Of a stretch of DNA of 49,925 bases, positions 40,004 through 49,925 are shown piece by piece (position 1 is the stretch's first letter; each line of letters opens with the position of its first letter). A model generated the notes under the pieces. It saw only the letters and a list, made by a program, of their open reading frames with translations. It did no database searches and had not been told where the DNA came from. A program made the position numbers and the translations under genes. The DNA comes from JBAOHV01 sp964450685 (GTDB taxonomy: Bacteria > Actinomycetota > Acidimicrobiia > Acidimicrobiales > Microtrichaceae): positions 1 to 49,925 of the forward strand of contig CAYVDN010000023.1 of NCBI GenBank assembly GCA_964450685.1. The letters are read 5' to 3'.

Positions 40004-40918
40004 ATGAAGCGTGAAGCAGGTCAGCTCCAGACAATCGCCCGACTCGTTCTCACCCCACCGTTCCGCTTCTGCTGGCGGGTCAGCACCGAGGGACTGGAGA
40101 ACGTCCCCCGGACCGGCCCCGCGATCATCGCTCCCAACCACATCTCGGTGCTCGACTCGTTCTTCGTTCCGCTGTCCGTGGGGCGGCGTCTGACCTACGT
40201 CGGCAAGGCCGAGTACATGGACAGCTGGAAGACGAAGTTCATCTTTCCTGCCATCGGGATGATCCCCATCGACCGTTCCGGCGGCGACGCGTCCAAGCGC
40301 GCTCTCGACGCAGCCGCGTCGGTGCTCGAAGCGGGTGAGCTTTTCGGCATCTACCCCGAAGGCACGCGCGCTCGCGATGGCAAGCTCCACAAGGGTCACA
40401 CCGGGGTCGCTCGTCTCGCGCTCCGCACCGGCAGCCCGATCGTCCCGGTGGGGGTTATCGGTAGCGACGTGGTGCAGCCACCCGACGCTCGTTTCCCGAA
40501 GCCGTTCCGCCGTGTGCACATCAGGTTCGGACGACCGATCGACGTCGGCAGGTACGCCGCCCGCAGCAACGACAGGCTCGTGTTGCGACAGCTGACCGAT
40601 GAAGTCATGTACGAGATCCGCAACTTGTCCGGACAGGAGTACGTGGACAGCTACGCAGGCAAGGCCGACGTGCCGGTCGCGACACCGATGGCACCGGCGG
40701 CATCCGGTGTTCCGGCAGGGGAGGGTGTGGCACCGGTGGTGCCCATGCCCGAGCGTGTGGAGCAACGCCCGTCCGTCGTCATCGCTTCCGCGGCATCCTC
40801 GCGTTCGACCCCGGTCGTGTCGCTCGAGGCGGACGGAGTCGAACGCCGGTCGTCCTCCGCTGCTATCCGGTCCCGGCCGCTGGACCTGGGAATCGACCTG
40901 GAGCTCAGCACCGCCTGA
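40004..40918 (+). CDS. 1-acyl-sn-glycerol-3-phosphate acyltransferase (PlsC-like)
   Basis: Lysophosphatidic acid acyltransferase family, 304 residues. Block I is APNHISVLDS (HX4D), block II MIPIDRSGGDASKRALD, block III GIYPEGTRARDGKLHKGHTGVARLAL and block IV IVPVGVIGS, which together form the catalytic centre. The last 90 residues are a Pro/Ala/Ser-rich tail not found in the core family, probably disordered, with two basic patches. ATG 40004 is supported by GGAAGGAAG upstream, though the spacing is long. It acts at the inner face of the membrane in phospholipid synthesis. The 136 bases before it hold no recognised gene. Confidence 0.92.
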   Translation: MKREAGQLQTIARLVLTPPFRFCWRVSTEGLENVPRTGPAIIAPNHISVLDSFFVPLSVGRRLTYVGKAEYMDSWKTKFIFPAIGMIPIDRSGGDASKRALDAAASVLEAGELFGIYPEGTRARDGKLHKGHTGVARLALRTGSPIVPVGVIGSDVVQPPDARFPKPFRRVHIRFGRPIDVGRYAARSNDRLVLRQLTDEVMYEIRNLSGQEYVDSYAGKADVPVATPMAPAASGVPAGEGVAPVVPMPERVEQRPSVVIASAASSRSTPVVSLEADGVERRSSSAAIRSRPLDLGIDLELSTA

Positions 40919-40951
40919 TCACAGCGTCTCGCCGGCGCCGCTCCTGACGGC

Positions 40952-42162
40952 TCAAGTGAGCGGTTCGACGAGTTCGCGCAGGTCCCAACTCGGGGGCGCA
41001 CCCAACTGCATGTCCTGGTGCTTGCCCGCTCCCTCGAGCCGATACCAGCGGCCGTCGGGGCCGATCACAAGCCAGACGGAGCCTGCCATCCGGAGGCTGT
41101 CGTAGTTGAGCGACACCGACCGTCGGGGGTGGCCGAGGGCAACCAACAGCTCCCGTCCCGCGGCGAGTGCATCCTGGTCAGTCCTCCAGCAAGTCGGATC
41201 TGCGATGACCTGCACTGCGATGTCACCGCCCGACCACCACGCGTCGGCCCAAGTCCGCAGTCGACCCGGCGACACCCCGGCCAACGACGCCAGTTCGGCC
41301 AACCGTCGGGGTTCACCAACTGATCTGCGAGCAAGGTCTGCAGCGTGGCCGGCATGGAGGCCCGATGGACTGTCGTCCACCAGCATGCGCCAGGCGCGCT
41401 CCACCGCGTCGTCGGCCAGCTCGTCGACCATCGACGGCTCGATGCCGAAACGAGCAGGCGGGTTGGCCCCCCACGGCACCCGCCGGCCGGGCTGGCGAAG
41501 GTCAGCTGCACGGTTGAGCGGGTCGAACGGCGGAGGGCTGAGCGGGTCGGCGAGCGACCTCCCGTACCAGAGCGCGGCGGCGTCCACACCAGTGCTCTGC
41601 GCAGGCCCGGCCGCGATGGAGCCGATGTCGTCGCCACGTTGTGCGCGGACAAGGGCGATCAGGTCGTCGCGTGCCATGCCACGGAGCAGGAACAACGCGA
41701 ACGGGTTGCGGTCGAACTCCTCGGCGACCAGGTAGCAGACCGCGGCTGCGTGCATGCAAGGTTCCGCCCACTCATCACATGTGCAGTCCTGGCGAAGGTC
41801 ACCGGCAAGTGGCAGCAGTTCGACCTCGACCGACGCAGCGTCCTCGACCACACCCGGGTCGAGCTCGCCGTCGAGCAGCGCGGCGAGGTGCGCCGCGCGG
41901 CTGGCGATGGCGTCCGCAACCTGCTCCCACTCGCTCTGTGCCAGGCGGCGGACGGCCAGGTCCACCCTGAAGATCTCACCATGGCTACCGACCACGCGCG
42001 CTGCCACGTGCCCCGATGCCAGCTCGAGGTCCCTGACAGCTCCTCTGCGTGCGCTGGCTCGACCGCGCCGAAGTCGGCTCTCGTACCCGCTTGTCCCGGA
42101 CTCGAGCGCCTCGAGCCAGGCGCGGCCCCACCAGGTCGTTCCGGGGTTCCCAGCAGGGGACA

Positions 42163-42163
<1 letters not shown>
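40952..42163 (-). CDS. SWIM zinc finger protein
   Basis: Protein of 403 residues with one SWIM finger, CTCDEWAEPCMHAAAV (Cys127, Cys129, Cys136, His138), in the middle of the N-terminal half. The N-terminus has WWGRAWLEALE, common in bacterial SWIM partners of SNF2 helicases. The C-terminal half is helical with LRTWADAWWSGGDIAVQVI and ends in a beta segment (GSVWLVIGPDGRWYRLEG). SWIM domains bind DNA or proteins. ATG 42163 overlaps the stop of the SNF2 helicase gene (TGATG), so the two proteins are produced together and probably form a complex. Confidence 0.9.
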
Positions 42164-44922
<2,759 letters not shown>

Positions 44923-44930
44923 GACCGGCC

Positions 44931-44936
44931 AGCCTA
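44931..44936 (-). promoter_or_regulatory. -10 element of a probable leaderless promoter (SNF2 helicase)
   Basis: On the minus strand TAGGCT, eight bases, ATG 44922. It is divergent from the thrS promoter, whose -10 lies 76 bases away. Confidence 0.45.
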
Positions 44937-45011
44937 CGGGAGCACGGTGACACCCGGATCGGACGGATCGAGATGGGTGGAACCCGATTCAGGGGTCCGG
45001 TGGAGCACAGC

Positions 45012-45017
45012 TAGCGT
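45012..45017 (+). promoter_or_regulatory. -10 element of a probable leaderless promoter (thrS operon)
   Basis: TAGCGT, seven bases, ATG 45025. No ribosome site precedes the ATG. No T-box leader is visible in the 102 bases between the divergent genes. Confidence 0.5.
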
Positions 45018-45024
45018 GGGCGTC

Positions 45025-46970
45025 ATGTCCGAGCTCTCCATCACGCTTCCCGACGGGTCCGTCCGCACGCTTCCGGCGGGCTCCACGGGAACCGACCTGG
45101 CGGCCGCGATCGGTCCAGGACTGGCCAAGGCCGCCCTGGTCGTCGAGGTGGACGGAGAAGCGGCCGACCTCGACGCGGAGCTGGCCGACGGAGCGAAGGT
45201 CCGCATTCTCACCGACCGCGATCCCGACTCGCTGGAGCACCTGCGCCATTCGACCGCCCACGTGATGGCACAGGCGGTGCTCGAGCTGTGGCCGGGTGCG
45301 ACGTTCGCCGGCGGTCCACCGATCGAGGACGGCTTCTACTACGACTTCGAGCTACCCGGCGGAGCGACGTTCACCGATGACGACCTTGCGGTCATCGATG
45401 CCAAGATGCGCGAGATCATCGCCGCCGATCAACCGTTCGAGCGCTTCGAGTTAGGTCTCGACGACGCCAAGGCGCTGATGGCGCAACATCCCTACAAGCA
45501 GGTGTTCATGGACCTCGCCGCGGCCGGAGAGGACGCTGACGGCGAGGCGAGCAGCGGGGGAGTGATCAGCTTCTACCGGAATACTGACTCGTTCGTCGAC
45601 ATGTGCCGGGGGCCTCATGTCCCGTCGACCGGCCGGCTCGGGCACTTCAAGCTGACCCGTCACGGGGGCGCGTACTTCCGTGGCAGCGAGAAGAACCCGA
45701 TGCTGCAGCGCATCTACGCCGCCGCCTTCGCCAACAAGAAGGACCTGGCCGCGCACCTGCACCGGATCGAGGAGGCGGCCAAACGCGATCACCGCAAGCT
45801 GGGCGCCGAGCTGGACCTGTTCTCCTTCCCCGAGGAGGTCGGATCCGGCCTCGCCGTGTTCCACCCCAAGGGCGGACTCGTGCGGCGGCTGATGGAGGAC
45901 TACTCGCGGCAACGTCACGAGGAGGCCGGCTACGAGTTCGTGTACTCACCTCACATCACCAAGGGTGAGCTGTTCGAGACCTCCGGGCACCTGCAGTGGT
46001 ACGCCGACGGCATGTACCCGCCGATGGAGCTCGACCACGGCGCCGACGGGTGTGGCACCAACTACTACCTCAAGCCGATGAACTGCCCGTTCCACATCCT
46101 GATCTACAAGAACAGGCAGCGTNNNNNNNNNNGACGGTGTACCGCTACGAGAAGTCCGGCGTGGTGCACGGTCTCACCCGCGCACGCGGCTTCGCGCAGG
46201 ACGATTCGCACATCTTCACCACCAAGGAGCACATGAGCGACGAGATCTCGTCGCTGCTGGACTTCGTGCTCGACCTGCTGCGCGACTATGGCCTGGACGA
46301 CTTCTACCTGGAGCTCTCCACCAAGCCGGAGGAGAAGTCGATCGGCTCCGACGAGGAGTGGGAGGAGGCGACAGAGGCGTTGCGGGTGGCAGCCGAGAGC
46401 AAGGACCTCGAACTGGTGCTCGACCCTGGCGGCGGTGCGTTCTACGCACCGAAGATCTCGGTCCAGGCACGCGATGCGATCGGTCGTTCGTGGCAGATGT
46501 CGACTATCCAGGTCGACCTGATGCTGCCCCAGCGCTTCGATCTGAGCTACATCGGACCCGACGGTGACAAGCATCGCCCAGTGATGATCCACCGGGCACT
46601 GTTCGGCTCCGTCGAGCGGTTCTTCGCCGTGCTGCTCGAGCACTACGCCGGGGCGTTCCCTGCCTGGCTGGCGCCCGAGCAGGCTCGTGTCCTGCCGGTG
46701 TCCGAGACCCACGCGGATTACGCGAGGGAGGTAGCGGCCGAACTGAAGGGTCACGGCTTCCGTGTGGAAGTGGCAGCGGCCGACGAGACGCTCGGCAACC
46801 GCATCCGCCGCGCCAAGGGCCAGAAGCTGCCCTACGTACTGGTGGTCGGTGACGACGATGTGGCCCATCGCACTGTCGGGGTGAACCCTCGGGGGAACGA
46901 TGTCGAGCGCGACGTCACACTCGGTTCCTTCGTCGAGCGGCTCGCGGCCGACGTCGCGTCCAAGCGCTAG
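45025..46970 (+). CDS. thrS: Threonine--tRNA ligase (assembly gap inside)
   Basis: Threonyl-tRNA synthetase. The TGS domain is about 1-62, the editing domain starts with LRHSTAHVMAQAVLELWPGA and contains FVDMCRGPHVPST, and the catalytic domain includes YSPHITKGELFETSGHLQWYADGMYPP and YYLKPMNCPFHILIYKNRQR before the gap. After it follow TVYRYEKSGVVHGLTRARGFAQDDSHIF, WQMSTIQVDLMLPQRF and the anticodon-binding domain ending in VERLAADVASKR. Ten N at 46123-46132 separate the halves, which lie in different frames as deposited. Conserved family sequence indicates that about 13 residues (SYRxLPxRLxEFG-like) are missing, that is 38 bases rather than 10, which would restore the frame exactly. The gene is therefore intact in the organism. 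First gene of the PIM-type operon. Confidence 0.95.
46123..46132. other. Assembly gap (10 N) in thrS
   Basis: Ten N between GT and GACGGTGTAC. The true gap must be 2 modulo 3 to join the two reading frames, and 38 bases fits the conserved spacing of the family. Confidence 0.9.
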
Positions 46971-46977
46971 GCCGACA

Positions 46978-47532
46978 GTGCCACTCGATCAGCTCTGGGC
47001 CACCTGGCGATCCATGTACGTCACAGGTGCCGCCGAGAGCCGCAGCACTCTTCCCGGTGATCTGCCGCCGGGTGCGCCTGCGGACGGGTTGTCGCTCTTC
47101 GAACGCATCCTCGCCAGCGGGGCACCGGACGCCGAGTCGTTCATCGTCCACCGCGGACCCACATGTTTCGTGATCCTCAACCGGTTCCCCTACACGTCCG
47201 GTCACCTGATGGTGCTGCCCAATCGTGCTGTCGCCGACCTCGAGGATCTCGACGACGCCGAGTTCGACGAGCTGTGGGACCTGGTTCGTACCGGTGTCGT
47301 CGCGCTCAAGTCGACGCTGCGCTGCGACGGCATCAACGTCGGCATCAACCTCGGCCGTCCGGCAGGGGGCTCCCAGGCCGACCACCTGCACGTGCACTGC
47401 GTCCCGCGGTGGGTCGGCGACGCCAACTTCATGGCGGTGGTCGGAGGCTCCCAGGTAATGCCCGTCTCCCTGCCCGAGGTGTGGGAGCGACTTCGGGAGC
47501 ACTGGCCGACGAACGGTACGCTGCGCCCATGA
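46978..47532 (+). CDS. HIT-domain nucleotide phosphorylase/hydrolase
   Basis: Histidine-triad protein of 184 residues from GTG 46978. The triad HLHVH (His136, His138, His140, in DHLHVHCVPRW) is complete, and NRFPYTSGHLMVLPNRAVADLEDL is the conserved nucleotide-binding strand. The mycobacterial counterpart between thrS and pgsA1 (Rv2613c) is a diadenosine-tetraphosphate phosphorylase, so this is likely an AP4A phosphorylase. AP4A is a by-product of aminoacyl-tRNA synthetases, which gives a rationale for its place seven bases after thrS. Its stop overlaps the next gene (ATGA). Confidence 0.92.
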   Translation: MPLDQLWATWRSMYVTGAAESRSTLPGDLPPGAPADGLSLFERILASGAPDAESFIVHRGPTCFVILNRFPYTSGHLMVLPNRAVADLEDLDDAEFDELWDLVRTGVVALKSTLRCDGINVGINLGRPAGGSQADHLHVHCVPRWVGDANFMAVVGGSQVMPVSLPEVWERLREHWPTNGTLRP

Positions 47533-48107
47533 CCGGATCTGACGACCCCCTCGATGGCGGCCACGACGCAGCCCTCGACGACGCCGATGAGGAGTACGTC
47601 GACGAGCTTCCCGAGGATCTCGATCTGAGCGGCTTCGTCGGTCCACACACCTTCCCCAACAACAACCGTCGAAGGATCCCGGCTGCGCTCTACCTGTTGA
47701 TCGGACTGGTCTGCATCGGGCTCTGGGCGGCCAAGGGCGAGGCATCGCCACTGGTCAACGCCGGCACTCTCGCCGCGGGAGTCGCGCTCGTCCTGTTCGC
47801 TCTGTACGGTTTCGTGGCCGGTTGGACGCTGCGGGTCGACGAATCCGACGCGCTGGTCGCTGCTTCGGCAGAGGCCGGTTTTCCGGTCGGACACGCCGCA
47901 GCTCAGATGGTCTGGCGCGGCTGGCTGTCGCGACCGACCTGGCGGATCCTCCTGTACTCGGCCGAGAACCCCCCGACGCGGCGGGGCTTCGCGCTGGTCG
48001 ACGGTATCGACGGGAAGGTCGTGCAGTTCTTCACCGAGGAGAACCCCGAGGACTGGTCGGACTTCGACCCGGCGGACATCGAGGGCACAAGCTCGGCGCC
48101 TACCTGA
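47529..48107 (+). CDS. Small membrane protein, unknown function
   Basis: Protein of 192 residues with an acidic N-terminus (about 1-45: DADEEYVDELPEDLDL), two hydrophobic helices (ALYLLIGLVCIGLWAA and VNAGTLAAGVALVLFALYGFVAGW, about 57-104), and a C-terminal cytoplasmic or extracellular domain with AQMVWRGWLSRPTWRILLYSAENPPTRRGFALVDGIDG. I do not recognise a family. The small C-terminal domain with alternating strands resembles PH-like or ribosome-associated folds, but this is a guess. ATG 47529 overlaps the HIT gene stop, and pgsA follows, so it probably takes part in the same envelope-lipid operon. Confidence 0.85.
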   Translation: MTGSDDPLDGGHDAALDDADEEYVDELPEDLDLSGFVGPHTFPNNNRRRIPAALYLLIGLVCIGLWAAKGEASPLVNAGTLAAGVALVLFALYGFVAGWTLRVDESDALVAASAEAGFPVGHAAAQMVWRGWLSRPTWRILLYSAENPPTRRGFALVDGIDGKVVQFFTEENPEDWSDFDPADIEGTSSAPT

Positions 48108-48116
48108 AGCGCGTCC

Positions 48117-48162
48117 TTCACCTCGGGCCACATCGTGTGTACACTGCTAACTGCAGTTAGCA
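48117..48162 (+). promoter_or_regulatory. pgsA promoter with 18-bp perfect palindrome
   Basis: TTCACC (48117-48122) and TACACT (48140-48145) are spaced 17 bases, the latter within the extended TGTGTACACT. Transcription would start near 48152. A perfect 18-bp palindrome TGCTAACTGCAGTTAGCA (48145-48162) covers this start point, and GTGTACAC (48137-48144) is an adjacent 8-bp palindrome. A repressor site controlling pgsA separately from thrS is likely; no regulator candidate is adjacent. Confidence 0.5.
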
Positions 48163-48176
48163 CTCCAGGGAGCTCC

Positions 48177-48881
48177 ATGTTCGACGGACATCTACGCAGC
48201 CAGATCGACGCAGCGGTCAAGCCGATCGGCAACAGCATCCGCCGCTCGGGCATCTCGGCGGATGCGATCACCGCTGTGGGGATCGTGATGGCGTTCGCCG
48301 CGTCCATAGCCATAGCCATGGGCGCGCTGCGGCTGGGCCTGCTGCTGGTGGTTCTGACCGGTATCCCGGACCTGCTCGACGGGGCAGTGGCCAAGGCATC
48401 CGGCAAGGCCTCGTTGCGCGGTGCGTTCTTCGACTCGGTCTCGGACCGCCTGACCGACGGCCTTCTCTTCGGTGGTCTGGCGTACTACCTGTCGGCCAGC
48501 GGCGAGGCCCCCTGGGTGGTCATGTTGCCGGTGGCGGGTTACGTCACTGCTTCGGTCGTCTCCTACATCCGTGCCAAGGCCGACGCGCTCGGCTTCGATG
48601 CCCGCGGTGGGCTGGTCGAACGAGCCGAGCGGTTCATCCTCCTGGCCATCGCGCTGCTGTTCGAACCGATCATGATCCCGGTGCTGATACTGATCATCGT
48701 CCTGAATGCGATCACTGCAGGACAGCGCTTCGTGAAGGTCTGGAGGCAGGCGAGCGCGCAGGCCCCGGTGCGCACCGAGCGTCGCCAGCGCCGCCGCTCC
48801 CGTCGCCCGGAGCGCAGTGCCGGAGAGCGCTGGGCCGCAGCCCGAGCCCGCCAGGGCGGACCCCGCCGCCGCGGCGCCTGA
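48177..48881 (+). CDS. pgsA: CDP-alcohol phosphatidyltransferase, probable phosphatidylinositol phosphate synthase
   Basis: Integral membrane enzyme of 234 residues with about six helices. The CDP-alcohol phosphotransferase signature is present: DLLDGAVAK...RGAFFDSVSD with Asp65, Asp68, Gly69, Gly82, Asp86 and Asp90. The usual Arg of the DG-AR pair is Lys73. The C-terminus (about 200-234) is an Arg-rich cytoplasmic tail. In mycobacteria the enzyme at this place joins CDP-diacylglycerol and inositol-3-phosphate to phosphatidylinositol phosphate, the base of PI-mannosides; the same role is inferred here from gene order. ATG 48177 has AGGGAG at five to six bases. Confidence 0.92.
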   Translation: MFDGHLRSQIDAAVKPIGNSIRRSGISADAITAVGIVMAFAASIAIAMGALRLGLLLVVLTGIPDLLDGAVAKASGKASLRGAFFDSVSDRLTDGLLFGGLAYYLSASGEAPWVVMLPVAGYVTASVVSYIRAKADALGFDARGGLVERAERFILLAIALLFEPIMIPVLILIIVLNAITAGQRFVKVWRQASAQAPVRTERRQRRRSRRPERSAGERWAAARARQGGPRRRGA

Positions 48882-48893
48882 TCACGGTCCGGC

Positions 48894-49805
48894 GTGCTGT
48901 CGGTCCACAGCCTGCGCGCCGCGCAGCTGCTCACCCGTCACATACCGCGACCGGTGCTCTCGCCGGTGGTCTCGGTCGCCAGCCGAGGCTACGCAGCCAC
49001 GGCCAGGAACGAGCGTCTGATCGCGGAGCGTAACCTGCGCCGGGTGCTCGGTGACGACCTCGACGAGTCGAAGCTGCCGCACCTGCTGGACACGGTCTTC
49101 GAGAGCTACGGCCGGTACTGGCTCGACTCGTTGCGCTTGGTGGACCTGGGTCCCGAACAGATCGACGACGGCTTCTCCTACGAGGGGCTCCACCATCTGC
49201 TGGACCCGATAGAGGCTGGCATCACACCGGTTGTCGGCATGCCGCACCTCGGCGGGTGGGAATGGGCGGCGGCCTGGCTCACGAAGGTGAAGGGCTGGCC
49301 CGTCACATCAGTGGCGGAGCGACTGGAGCCCCCCGAGCTCTTCGATTGGTTCCTCGACTACCGGCACAAGCTGGGCATGCACATCGTCCCCGTCGGGCCG
49401 TCGGCCGCGGGTGAGGTCGGTGCGCGCCTTGCAGGTGGTGACATCGTGAGCCTGCTCTGCGATCGGGACATAACGGGCGACGGTATCGTCGTGGAGTTCT
49501 TCGGTGAGCGAACCAGGCTCCCGGGTGGACCAGCGGTAACCGCGTTGCGCAGCGGCGCACCCCTGGTACCAGCAGCGGCGTTCTTCCAGGGGCGCCATTG
49601 CCATGCGGTGATGCTGCCGGCGATCGACACCGAACGCCGCGGCCGTCTGCGCGAGGACGTCACCCGTGTCACCCAGGATCTGGCGTACGCGCTCGAGACG
49701 CTGATCCGTCGGGCGCCTCAGCAGTGGCATCTGCTCCAGCCCAACTGGCCCAGCGACTACGACGCGCTGGGTTTGGAACGTCCCGAGTCGATGCGCGACC
49801 TCTGA
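48894..49805 (+). CDS. patA: Phosphatidylinositol-mannoside acyltransferase-like protein (PatA/LpxL family)
   Basis: Lysophospholipid acyltransferase family, 303 residues from GTG 48894. The catalytic HX4E motif is His118-Glu123 in GMPHLGGWEWA; DIVSLLCDRDITGDGIVVEFFGERTRLPGGPA and APLVPAAAF are the conserved later blocks, and QWHLLQPNWPSD is the typical C-terminus of the LpxL/HtrB and PatA family. In mycobacteria PatA acylates the mannose of PIM1 or PIM2 on the cytoplasmic face. The assignment follows from sequence class and from its position 12 bases after pgsA. The next gene in mycobacteria is pimA; the window ends 120 bases after this stop without reaching a further gene. Confidence 0.88.
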   Translation: MLSVHSLRAAQLLTRHIPRPVLSPVVSVASRGYAATARNERLIAERNLRRVLGDDLDESKLPHLLDTVFESYGRYWLDSLRLVDLGPEQIDDGFSYEGLHHLLDPIEAGITPVVGMPHLGGWEWAAAWLTKVKGWPVTSVAERLEPPELFDWFLDYRHKLGMHIVPVGPSAAGEVGARLAGGDIVSLLCDRDITGDGIVVEFFGERTRLPGGPAVTALRSGAPLVPAAAFFQGRHCHAVMLPAIDTERRGRLREDVTRVTQDLAYALETLIRRAPQQWHLLQPNWPSDYDALGLERPESMRDL

Positions 49806-49809
49806 GCCC

Positions 49810-49832
49810 GGCCGGTGATGCGGTCGGCCCTT
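49810..49832 (+). terminator. Possible terminator after patA
   Basis: GGCCG (49810-49814) pairs with CGGCC (49825-49829), extended by G-T pairs, and is followed by CTTT and a long G/T-rich stretch. Weak stem, so a tentative call. Confidence 0.35.
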
Positions 49833-49925
49833 TGGTTGGTTGGTTGGGTGGCGGTCAGGTGTGTGGCGGTGGGGCTGGGGGTGGTCCGGTTCGTTGGATT
49901 CGGTGGCGTTGTGACCAGAATCTGT
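49831..49925 (+). other. G/T-rich non-coding tail with G-quadruplex potential
   Basis: The last 95 bases on the plus strand consist mainly of G and T with repeated GG runs (TTGGTTGGTTGGGTGGCGG, then GTGGGGCTGGGGGTGG). No start codon with a plausible protein is seen. Composition differs sharply from the rest of the window, where G and C are balanced. Confidence 0.5.

Noticed and set aside
45025..46970. thrS as a frameshifted pseudogene
   Set aside because: The frame change coincides with a run of N, and both halves are fully conserved.

Overview
This window looks like a draft-assembly contig from a high-GC actinobacterium, most plausibly a member of the Acidimicrobiia or a relative. That placement is inferred from gene content; no 16S rRNA is present. 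Pointers are the very high GC with frequent GTG starts, a mycothiol ligase (mshC), an F420-dependent NADP reductase-like protein, an actinobacterial two-subunit 2-oxoglutarate:ferredoxin oxidoreductase, and the thrS-HIT-pgsA-patA gene order known from mycobacterial phosphatidylinositol-mannoside synthesis. Two runs of N mark assembly gaps (30054-30153 and 46123-46132).

Layout. 1-622: the right edge of a probable integrated element, with a VapBC-type toxin-antitoxin pair. The element ends at a 3' fragment of a tRNA-Val(CAC) gene (849-893) followed by a terminator. 1080-4015: korAB on the minus strand. 4129-9613: three exported proteins, namely a family 18 chitinase-like hydrolase, a glycine-rich PKD/beta-helix lipoprotein, and a beta-strand-rich lipoprotein that overlaps it. 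9777-15375: an acyl-CoA dehydrogenase, a TetR regulator behind a near-perfect 48-bp palindrome, and a heterodimeric ABC exporter with one degenerate ATP site. 15394-17948: a Tat-exported carotenoid-oxygenase-like protein coupled to a medium-chain reductase. 18012-22578: a membrane flippase-like protein with an internal pseudokinase, then a UvrD-type helicase.

22672-26867: old-yellow-enzyme reductase, M15 peptidase, msrB, DsbA/FrnE-like oxidoreductase and polyphosphate kinase 2, a set with a redox and stress flavour. 26938-28089: a second acyl-CoA dehydrogenase. 28132-31805: a TPP-riboswitch operon (thiN-thiB-thiP) for thiamine salvage. No ATPase gene lies beside it, and thiP appears to begin with an in-frame array of decapeptide repeats interrupted by the first assembly gap. 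31914-35852: an M23 peptidase, an SRPBCC protein and glgX. 35871-37141: an ABC ATPase coupled to a MarR regulator with a 25-bp operator. 37250-40918: a PIG-L deacetylase, an F420:NADP reductase-like protein, mshC and a PlsC acyltransferase.

40952-44922: a SWIM zinc-finger protein coupled to an SNF2 helicase. 45025-49805: thrS (interrupted by the second gap), HIT protein, a small membrane protein, pgsA and a PatA-like acyltransferase, ending in a G/T-rich tail. Many genes appear to be leaderless: a TANNNT hexamer lies 6-8 bases before the start codon of at least eight genes. I used this to choose several starts. The most unusual signals are the thiP repeat array, the tRNA attachment scar with vapBC, the operator palindromes, the pseudokinase-flippase and the glycine-rich surface lipoprotein pair.
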